8,831 nucleotides of DNA from the NCBI GenBank assembly GCA_014377155.1, contig JACMQD010000012.1, positions 1 through 8,831 on the forward strand, written 5' to 3'. The position numbers and the translations under genes are program-made. The first letter of the stretch is position 1. Every line of letters begins with the position of its first letter. Below are positions 1 through 6,300 of this stretch, piece after piece. The stretch comes from Herminiimonas sp. (GTDB taxonomy: Bacteria > Pseudomonadota > Gammaproteobacteria > Burkholderiales > Burkholderiaceae). The notes beneath the pieces were generated by a model, which saw only the letters and a program-made list of their open reading frames with translations, was not told the DNA's origin and did no database searches.

Positions 1-97
1 GTCCTCGACCAGCCACAATGCGGTCGTGTGATTGTCGCGGGCATGCGCATCGAAAACATCAAGCGCGCAGTTGAATCTCTCCAAAACTGGGCTGCTA
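1..97 (+). pseudogene. 5'-side fragment of an unrecognised gene interrupted by an insertion sequence
   Basis: An open frame enters from the left edge (first codon at base 1) and encodes a plausible helical segment including VIVAGMRIENIKRAVESLQN. It runs straight into the insertion sequence at base 98. If the IS and one TA copy are removed, base 97 joins base 1430 and the frame continues through NWAASAAGTADFGD to the stop at 1869. This gives 178 residues in the window with the N-terminus off the edge. I do not recognise the family. The join is seen in the sequence; that it was one functional gene before the insertion is inference. Confidence 0.55.
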
Positions 98-108
98 AGG
101 TGATTTCC
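96..108 (+). repeat. IS left terminal inverted repeat with flanking TA
   Basis: TA at 96-97 is the putative target duplication, followed by the terminal repeat aggtgatttcc (98-108). It matches the other end with one mismatch (t for c at position 4). TA duplication is characteristic of the IS630/Tc1/mariner superfamily; whether this ISAzo13-type element shares it needs comparison with intact copies. Confidence 0.7.
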
Positions 109-123
109 CCAAAAGCCCATCCC

Positions 124-1366
124 TCAAGCAGGAGCAGGACGGATGAGGATGTCCCAGTTTGGCAAAACCGGGTTGCGCTCGAGTCGCGCCTCGACAGATT
201 GCATGGCGCGCTTGGATAGGGAAATACCTTTCTCGTAAGTCTGGCGCGTGAGTGTGGCTACGGGATGCAGGCTTTTTCAGGTCATGCTTTTGGCCCATCC
301 GAGCATGGTGTCAACATTGGCCAGCATGGCGCCGTTCCAGTGTTTTTCGAGGATGCCCCAGCATCGTTCGACCGGGTTGTATTTGCTGTGATAGGGCGGG
401 TAGTACAGAAGCTGGATGGGCTTGCCGATGCGATCGCAAAAATCCACCATGCGCTTGAGGAACTGTGTGCGGCGACCGCTGCTTTCGGGGCCATTGTCGG
501 CCTTGATCTGAAGTTGATCGATTGCTGCGTGTTCCTGAGATGGCAGCTGTGCCGGTACGCTTCCAGGCGATCCATGATGAAATCACTGGTCTTGGCTGAA
601 CTGCCGAAGGCGATGTGCAATTGCCCGCTGTCTTCATCGACCACCCCGAACGGCGTATGTTTTTCCTTGCAGCCCATGTCATGATCAGCGGCCTGCGTGT
701 CGCCTCTGGTTGTACCACCACGGGAGTAATTGCCGACATTGACGGTGGCTTTGCAATCCATGCTCAGGCGCTTGACGTTCGCTCCAGCGCTACTTTGCCC
801 GTCCTTGTCTCGGATGTTGGCGAAGATGCAATCCGTTTGCGGAATTTTTTTTGGGGCTTGGCCTTGACCACCGGGCGCAGCCGGTAGTCATTGCGGTTGA
901 GCACCTCTGCCATCGTGCTGGGCGAAGGCAGCACCTCTTCCTCAAAGCCTTGCAGGCGCAACTGGTTCAGCGCTTCCTTGGCCGTGAGACGGGTATAGGC
1001 TAATGCACCGCGAAAGCTTGGGTCTTGCTGGGCATGAGATTCGGCCAGACTGCGCAATGCCGCAGCGACTTCCGGGTGCTTCTCTTCCCATGCCTTGTTC
1101 CCGCAGAAGGCCTCATGCGCGCCCAGACAAATCATGCCGCTGCGCTTTTCATGCAGCCCCAGCGTGATCGTGCGGCGACTCCAGCCAAACCACTTGTCGC
1201 ATCGTCGTGGGATGCCACGACAATATTTCAACACCATCTCCGCACAAAACGCGCGACGTTCCGGCCCTTTCATTTTCGATGCCGCCAGCTTGAGGTCTTC
1301 AAGATGATCCTCTTCCACGCCAGCATCCCTAGCCGACCACCGTTCTTTGCTCATCTCATTACCCAC
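124..1366 (-). pseudogene. ISAzo13-type (Rhodopirellula DDE) transposase, frame broken
   Basis: Three minus-strand frames join into one protein of about 414 residues, a usual size for this family. Frame 1 (1366 to about 845) gives the N-terminal helical DNA-binding part, including CRGIPRRCDKWFGWSRRTI and NRNDYRLRPVVKAKPQKK. After a -1 shift at the A8 run, frame 2 carries CIFANIRDKDGQ, the first catalytic Asp in LSMDCKATVNVG, SRGGTTRGDTQAADHD and DFIMDRLEAYR. A second shift near 551-556, best repaired by one extra G, leads to frame 3. This has the second Asp in ADNGPESSGRRTQFLKRM, then QLLYYPPYHSKYN, the catalytic Glu in NPVERCWGILEKHWNG, and the conserved tail GISLSKRAMQSVEARLERNP ending at 124. 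Frame 3 is interrupted by TGA at 277-279, where the family has Trp (AKSMTW). All DDE residues survive, but two lesions are not explained by recoding, so this copy is probably inactive. MSKERW at 1354 is an alternative start. Confidence 0.85.
845..851 (-). other. A-AAA-AAA slippery heptamer at a -1 frame change in the transposase
   Basis: On the minus strand the upstream frame reads CAA AAA AAA TTC, so the heptamer A AAA AAA sits in the canonical X XXY YYZ phase. A -1 slip yields AAA ATT CCG and enters the frame that encodes the catalytic core; without it, translation stops at 764-766. This is the arrangement expected for programmed -1 frameshifting in insertion sequences. I see no clear stimulatory hairpin or upstream Shine-Dalgarno-like stimulator, so a one-base loss in the A run is equally possible. 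Confidence 0.45.
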
Positions 1367-1416
1367 TCAATCAAACAGGAGACTTGTCTCGACATGGATT
1401 GGCATTGAAAATTCCC

Positions 1417-1429
1417 GGAAATCGCCTTA
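1417..1429 (-). repeat. IS right terminal inverted repeat with flanking TA
   Basis: Read on the minus strand from 1427, the end is aggcgatttcc, the partner of the repeat at 98-108. TA at 1428-1429 is the second putative target-duplication copy. This is the transposase-promoter-proximal end, about 60 bases upstream of the transposase start. Confidence 0.7.
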
Positions 1430-1869
1430 GTGCCGCTGGCACGGCCGACTTCGGGGATACGCTGAGAAGAAAGACGTTGGTAAACATTCAGTCGGCGGTA
1501 CAGAATACTGCGTCAAAAGTCTTCAGCTTCGCTCAGCTTCCAACCGATCACAGTGAGAGAGCGCGAGTGGTGCAGTCGCTCGCACCGCACTTGCAAGAGT
1601 GGATCGACACAATGCAGATGTTTCCATCCTCCATACAGGCAACGATCCGGGCTGATTTTTCGAAAACACTTGATCTTGAAAATTACGCTGCGCAGGATCG
1701 GCCCATGCTTGGGAACGCCCTCAGACCGGCCCGTGAGACGTTCACGCAGGCACTGATAAATATTGATCAGTTGGCGGATGGGCCGCTACAAGCGCTGGCC
1801 AATCCGCAGGTTCGTGTACCGAGAGACATTGGACGATCTGTAAGCGATGTGATGGACGTCCCCACTTAA
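1430..1869 (+). pseudogene. 3'-side fragment of the IS-interrupted unrecognised gene
   Basis: Continues the frame of 1-97 when the IS and one TA are removed, and ends at TAA 1867-1869. The encoded part reads AAGTADFGDTLRRKTLVNIQ, then SFAQLPTDHSERARVVQSL, APHLQEWIDTMQMFPSSIQ, RADFSKTLDLENYAAQDRPM and a tail ending MDVPT. It looks soluble and mostly helical, with no membrane segment, signal or motif I can name. Base composition is less GC-rich than the pil genes, which hints at a different origin. In the present sequence the frame also extends leftward into the IS end, with a TTG at 1384, so a chimeric 161-residue product starting inside the IS is formally possible. The closely spaced AGGAGA before that TTG makes efficient initiation doubtful. 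Confidence 0.5.
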
Positions 1870-1922
1870 AACGGCAAGATGTTGGTAGCGGCAGCGCATT
1901 ACTGCGCCACCGCCCCATACAA

Positions 1923-1936
1923 ACCGTGCGCACGGT
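1923..1936. repeat. 14-base perfect palindrome accgtgcgcacggt
   Basis: A perfect dyad lies in the gene-free stretch between the interrupted gene and the pil operon, five bases from the larger hairpin. It could be a regulator-binding dyad or part of a composite intergenic repeat. No nearby promoter that I can identify supports an operator role. Confidence 0.45.
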
Positions 1937-1941
1937 GTACA

Positions 1942-1977
1942 GGGTAGGTGCGGCTTAGCAATAAGCTGCACCTACCC
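1942..1977. repeat. 36-base hairpin repeat (16-base arms, GCAA loop), REP-like
   Basis: The arms 1942-1957 (gggtaggtgcggctta) and 1962-1977 (taagctgcacctaccc) pair along their full length with a single G-T pair (1952 with 1967), closed by loop gcaa. Neither strand has a T run after the stem, so it is not a canonical intrinsic terminator. The design resembles the dispersed palindromic repeats common between genes in Betaproteobacteria. One arm starts just where TetR homology ends, suggesting the repeat is at the edge of an insertion or deletion. It could still slow transcription from the pil operon, which reads toward it. Confidence 0.65.
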
Positions 1978-1981
1978 AAAC

Positions 1982-2125
1982 AAAACCGCCGTGGGTCAGG
2001 GCCGCTGCCGCCATCAGGTCGGCCGCGCTGACGCCATCAATGCCCTGCTGGCGAAACAGCCGTGCCGATACACCTTCGATGGTCCTACGGTTTGCTGCGG
2101 TCTGTTTGCGCGATACGCGGGGCGT
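1982..2125 (-). pseudogene. TetR/AcrR-family regulator, N-terminal DNA-binding remnant
   Basis: The minus-strand frame encodes PRVSRKQTAANRRTIEGVSA, then RLFRQQGIDGVSAADLMAAA and ALTHGGF. This is the typical TetR helix-turn-helix of about 45 residues, where the family continues GFYGHF. Instead it leaves homology at 1981 and reaches a TAA at 1955-1957 inside the hairpin repeat. The expected start position before PRVS is ACG (2123-2125), which looks like a mutated ATG, and an in-frame TAA lies just upstream at 2138-2140. No ligand-binding domain is present. Both ends are therefore lost and it should be non-functional. It lies about 155 bases downstream of the pil operon on the same strand; I see no functional link. 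Confidence 0.7.
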
Positions 2126-2245
2126 GGGAAATATCTCTTAGATGGGGGATGCTGCAGGATAGAAGATGAGCGACATGCATGCAATGCTTTCGCCGCTTTT
2201 GGTTATCGAGGCCACGCGAGCGGGAAGTGAGGCAGGTGCGCCATC

Positions 2246-2265
2246 GCGCCGCGGGGCTGCGGCGC
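2246..2265. other. GC-rich stem-loop just past the end of the pil operon
   Basis: Seven-base perfect arms gcgccgc (2246-2252) and gcggcgc (2259-2265) flank a six-base loop, starting 15 bases after the fimT stop codon. There is no T run on the minus strand after the stem, so it is not a classical rho-independent terminator. It might stabilise the 3' end of the operon mRNA. The rest of 2126-2280 holds nothing I can identify. Confidence 0.35.
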
Positions 2266-2280
2266 TACCGGCATCAGGTC

Positions 2281-2817
2281 TCAACAGGGCGGAAGCGCCG
2301 GGTCACACAGGGACGGGCGACCGAGCGCATTGACGTCCAGCTTTCGTATTTCCTGGCTCAAGACAATTTTCCAGGTCGCGCTCCGGCTGATTGCGCTATT
2401 GGTTCGCATCCGGGTGCGGCCGGTGCCATCGTACGACAATGCGGCGTCGGTTGGATCGGGCGCGAAGGCGGCAGTAATTGCCACGCCTTTGGGCGCCGGC
2501 GGGTGTTGATAGATAATTTCCGGTGCACCGTAAGCGGCGGGCGGCACGCTGATCTTCCAGCCTTTTGCCCAGTCTGCCGGGTCCAGTGGCAGCAGGTCCA
2601 CGCGCGTGCCGCGGCGGATCGCTTCGGCCCTGGTGTAGGCAACCGATGCGAACAGGTCGCTTGAAACGGTGGCGATGCGCTGGCGATTGAGCATGGATTG
2701 AAAGTTCGGCACGGCAATGGTCGCCAGGATGGCTGCAATCGAGACGACCACGCACAGTTCGATCAAGGTAAAGCCGGCGCCAGGGCGACTGTTACGGGCG
2801 ATGTGAGGCGTACGCAT
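2281..2817 (-). CDS. fimT: FimT/GspH-family minor pseudopilin
   Basis: A 178-residue type IV prepilin-like protein. A 15-residue basic leader ends at G15, followed by FTLIEL with the conserved Glu at mature position 5. A hydrophobic N-terminal helix (residues 16-40, CVVVSIAAILATIAVPNFQ) follows, then a FimT/GspH-type globular domain (SSDLFASVAYTRAEAIRRGT, near residues 53-72). Two cysteines close to the C-terminus (DPALPPC) may form a disulfide loop. Prepilin peptidase PilD would cleave before F16 and the protein would sit in the inner membrane until assembled. FimT-type proteins belong to the minor-pilin priming group, and some FimT proteins bind DNA during natural transformation; that role is not shown here. 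It is the last gene of the operon, three bases after pilE, with a weak ribosome site (gctggtaagcg), so coupling to pilE translation is likely. GspH is an alternative family name. Confidence 0.88.
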   Translation of the reverse strand: MRTPHIARNSRPGAGFTLIELCVVVSIAAILATIAVPNFQSMLNRQRIATVSSDLFASVAYTRAEAIRRGTRVDLLPLDPADWAKGWKISVPPAAYGAPEIIYQHPPAPKGVAITAAFAPDPTDAALSYDGTGRTRMRTNSAISRSATWKIVLSQEIRKLDVNALGRPSLCDPALPPC

Positions 2818-2820
2818 CGC

Positions 2821-3354
2821 TTACCAGCAACCGGTTGCAGGCGTGAGGCTGTTGCCGCGCTTGCCGTCGCTTGACAGGGTATAGTCGCCGCACTCGGCGT
2901 CACTGAAATACTGGACGTTTGCGCTGGCCTGTCTCGCGGTCAGGACGACACAGGCATCAATGCCGCTCCCACAAGCAGCCGCCGAAATCTCGTAATGGCT
3001 GTTTGCGGGGGAGTCGCTCGACCACCACTTGAAGCGTTTAAGGTCCGAGTCGGCAGGCGCTGCAGTGATACTGGCCAGATCGAAGGCGATATAGCGGTTT
3101 CTGACCGACAGGTAACGCTCCTCCGACTGCATCAGCTGTGTCAATGCAGTGCGTGCCTCCGTGCGACGCGCCTTGCGCACGGCATACTCGTAGGAAGGCA
3201 GGGCGATGGCTGCCAAGATGCCGATGATCGCCACCGTGATCACCAGTTCGATCAGGGTGAAGCCGGCGGCCCGGTCAGGCTGTGCGCACCTTGGGCCGGC
3301 GTTCGCGCCCGCTGTTGGCGGTGCCGACCGGCTCGACCGGCACTCAATTGCCAT
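2821..3354 (-). CDS. pilE: PilE-type type IV minor pilin
   Basis: A 177-residue type IV prepilin. The start ATG at 3354 overlaps the last 11 bases of pilY1 and is preceded by AAGGGG at 3362-3367, seven bases away. There is no other in-frame ATG, GTG or TTG before the cleavage site. The leader is unusually long at 31 residues and ends AAG. The mature protein starts FTLIELVITVAIIGILAAIA with Glu5, then LPSYEYAVRKARRTEARTAL. The globular part has four cysteines; the last pair encloses CGDYTLSSDGKRGN to GC near the C-terminus, like the D-region disulfide loop of pilins. Its place right after pilY1 matches the PilE-like minor pilin of the P. aeruginosa fimU-pilVWXY1E group, not the major pilin PilA. 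Extension to an upstream start inside pilY1 is possible on paper but the added sequence is arginine-rich and unlike a leader. Confidence 0.88.
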   Translation of the reverse strand: MAIECRSSRSAPPTAGANAGPRCAQPDRAAGFTLIELVITVAIIGILAAIALPSYEYAVRKARRTEARTALTQLMQSEERYLSVRNRYIAFDLASITAAPADSDLKRFKWWSSDSPANSHYEISAAACGSGIDACVVLTARQASANVQYFSDAECGDYTLSSDGKRGNSLTPATGCW

Positions 3355-6300
3355 CTTGAAGCCCCTTGTAATTAAAAATTTCACGCCAGCTGAGGCGCCC
3401 CGCCGACAGGTCAGCCTGGCGGTTCGCCGCTGGCGCCGCGCCCCGGCTGCCGAAGGATGCGATGGCATAGGTCTGGCGCACCGTCTTGCGTCCAACCGCA
3501 TTTGGGGTTGAAGCTGCCTGGCTGCTTGGTCGGGTGGCCAGAGCCAGTGGTGTGCCAAGAATACCGACTGTTGACAGGGTACCGGTGGCGCCGCCGCTTG
3601 CCCCGGCCAGACCGGTCAGTGAGTTGACCGCATAGGTGCGGCCACCGCTGACCGCCGGGCATGATGCGGGAATCAGGGTGTTGAAGAATACCTGTCCAAA
3701 TCCAAGCTGCGGCGCGGTCACGCTTCGCTCGCCAGTGGCGGCCGCATTATTGAAGTCCATGTACCAGCCCTTGGAGACGGCGGATTCAGTGTAGGCGAAT
3801 GCGCCGCCGGTCAGTGTCAGCTGCGTTGCATCAGCCGCACCTGCCAGCGTCCGGGCAGTCAGCTCATTTCTGCCGGCGACCCTGAAGTTGGCGGCCAACG
3901 TGTCCCGGATGCCGTAGAACGAATGGCGCTGACGGGTATTGAGGTCAGTGTTTTCCATATATTTGCCGGTACCGAACAACACCACATAGCCGCCATCGGG
4001 CGAGAAGACGACGCTTGGCGCGGCCGTGATCGACTGCGCCGCGCCGCCCGCATCACGTGCCGAGAACAGCTTGTATGGCTGCACGGTCGACAGCGCCTGC
4101 GTGGTAGGGAAGGCAAAGCGCCAGAGGTTGCCCTGCAAATCGCCGGCGTAGGCAAAGCGGACTGCGCCGTCGCTGCCGGTGACCAGCGCCGGCGCGCTCA
4201 GGCCGCCCGGCGCGGCCAGGTTGATTGCATTGTCAGGTATCGGGAACTTGAAATAATTGACGTTGCGCTGCCAAGCCACGCCGGCGCCCTTGTTCAGCGA
4301 CAGCAGGAACAGAGCGCCGCCAGGGGCCGTGCCGACCGCGCCGTCGGCGGCGTAATTGTTGACGCCGCTGGCAACCACGACATAGTAGTCGTAGACCGGT
4401 GCAGCACTCGAGCCCGGCCGCAGGATTTTGGCAATCGTCGGTGCGCCGTAGCTGTTGCCCATGTCGGCGTCGTCCGCATCTGAAAATTCCCAGAGAGCGC
4501 CATTGGTTGCGCTGAAATTGTCCGGGTCGGTGACATCAAGAGCGATGACGCCCTGCGTACCGCGCCCCATCGTCGCTGCCAGTACCGTCCTCCAGTTAGC
4601 GCCCACGCGCGCTTCTGATACCGCGATGGCGCCGTCGACATAGGCCCGATGCGAATAGGTCGGACGGGTCAGTTCGCTCAGGCCGGAAAAGAGCATTGCC
4701 GGCACATAGGCAAAGTATTCCCGGTCAAGCTCAGGGCTAAAAGCATGCAGCATGCCGTCGTTTGCGCCCACATACACTGCCTTCGCCCGGTTTGCCCGTG
4801 CACTGGCAAAAGCTTGATAGCCGGCGCCCTGCACATCGCTGCGGGGAGCGCCGACGAATACCGGGCTGCTGTGGATAATGTCGCCGAGCAGGTTGGTCAC
4901 ACCGGCAGCCGTTTTTGGCCGTGCGCGAAAGTGGCCGGCCGCATTGTCGGCGCCGTACTCGTCATTGGTCGAGCCGCGCAGGTAGTGCAGGCGTGCCTCG
5001 CCAAGGTTGTCGACACTGTTAAGCAAACCCTTTTGTCCGGCGGTCAGGTTCGCCCATTCGAAGGCCACGGTCGAGGTAGGCGGATTCGGGGCTGCATTAA
5101 GGGTCATGATGCGGCGTGGCGGCACGGCCGGAGCACCCGCCACTGCCGGCCAGCCCGGCTCCTTGAGAATCTTGGTTGGCGTGCGATCGTCAGCCTGGCC
5201 AATGATCAGACCACCGGTTGCATTGACATTGACCGGGTAGCGTCGCAGGTCGCCGGCCCAGCTGCCGGAAAGAAATTTCCCCTGATAGATATATTGCTGT
5301 GTGCCTTCCGTCACGACACTGCTCGACGTCGTCACAGCTGTTACTGCTTCGCCCAGAAGCGCCTGTTGGGCGAAAATCTGCTGCACGGCCTGCTCGAAGC
5401 GGCGGCCGTCGGTTGCGAGAAAATAATTCTCCGGATCGCAGGTTCCGGTGGGGTCCCACGGGTAGGGAAAACAGTTCTTCACCGACCTCGGGGTGCCGGC
5501 GCTCGGTGGCGGCCAGTACGGATCGAAAGGATCGTGCGGCACCGTCATGTCGGTGTTGGGGGTGAAAGCGCCGTATTTCGCGGCCAGGTAAAGCTGACTG
5601 TCGCGCGGATGCGTGATCTTACGTGAATTGTCGTCGCCCATGAGGCCATTACCGAGTTCATCGACATCGATAACGTACGTCTGCGCGTTAATTCCTTTAA
5701 AGTCGCGCCGCAGCTCGCTGACATTTGCCCAATACGACAGGGCAGCAGAATAATAACTTGAGTGTAAAACGGGTATCCAAAAGCCGGTCTTCTGATTTTC
5801 CAGGCCGGCCAGTTGCGGCCGGCTGGTCGTGTCGATGCCATGGCCGCTGCTTTCCAGGATGCCGATGCGGCGAGTCCAGTTCATGATGTCGAGAGGGGGC
5901 GTCGAGGTAGCATCGACGGCACGCGTCGGGTCGAACACGTCCCCCGATCCGACCGGCAGGTACGGATTAAAATTGGTTTTGGTATTGCCGGGGATATAGA
6001 AGTCTGAATGGGTATAAGCGTCGGCGATCAGAATGACCGACGTTTTCTGACAGCTCTGAATGATCGGATCAACCCAGCTGGTGACGACCTGGTGGTCATC
6101 CCGCATCGCCGGTGTGATCCCGGAAATTGCCTCTGGCGTGGGTTGCAGGCCTTGCAGGTAGCGGAACCCTTCGTAAAGCAGTTCGCCCACAGGATCGGCG
6201 GTCTTGTACTTCCCGCTGCGGCCGAAGCGGTTCAATACATTGATGACGCCGCTGGCAACCGGGTCGGCGGCATTGCGCACCGGGCTCGACGGATTGCCGA

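Larger units (their letters stand above)
98..1427 (-). mobile_element. ISAzo13-family insertion sequence, about 1330 bp, degraded
   Basis: The ends are imperfect inverted repeats, aggtgatttcc at 98-108 and its counterpart aggcgatttcc read on the minus strand from 1427 to 1417, matching at 10 of 11 positions. TA lies directly outside both ends (96-97 and 1428-1429). Removing the element plus one TA (1332 bases, divisible by three) restores an open frame across the junction, which supports these boundaries and a TA duplication. The element holds one minus-strand transposase whose stop lies 26 bases from the left end. The length suits ISAzo13-type elements. The outer bases C and G also pair between the ends, so the exact tips could be off by a few bases. 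Confidence 0.8.

Noticed and set aside
28..219. A 63-codon plus-strand frame running from the left gene into the IS
   Set aside because: Only bases up to 97 belong to the host gene; from 98 on it reads antisense through the IS end, so it is an accidental read-through, not a gene.
1025..1408. A 127-codon plus-strand open frame inside the IS
   Set aside because: It is antisense to the DNA-binding half of the transposase, which has clear family similarity; no independent support.
1942..1977. Hairpin read as a rho-independent terminator for the pil operon
   Set aside because: The stem is strong, but neither strand has a T run following it, and it lies about 300 bases past the last stop codon. 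A repeat element fits better.
1991..2230. A 79-codon plus-strand open frame in the intergenic region
   Set aside because: It is antisense to the TetR remnant, which explains its open reading; no motif or ribosome site.
2179..2664. A 161-codon plus-strand open frame over the end of fimT
   Set aside because: It is opposite the fimT gene and its protein resembles nothing; a GC-driven shadow.
3923..4483. A 186-codon plus-strand open frame antisense to pilY1
   Set aside because: It is a shadow of the beta-propeller coding region, with no ribosome site or recognisable motif.
4649..5626. A 325-codon plus-strand open frame antisense to pilY1
   Set aside because: It lies wholly within the well-supported pilY1 frame, has cysteine- and arginine-rich composition with no domain, and is the kind of mirror frame that GC-rich genes produce.
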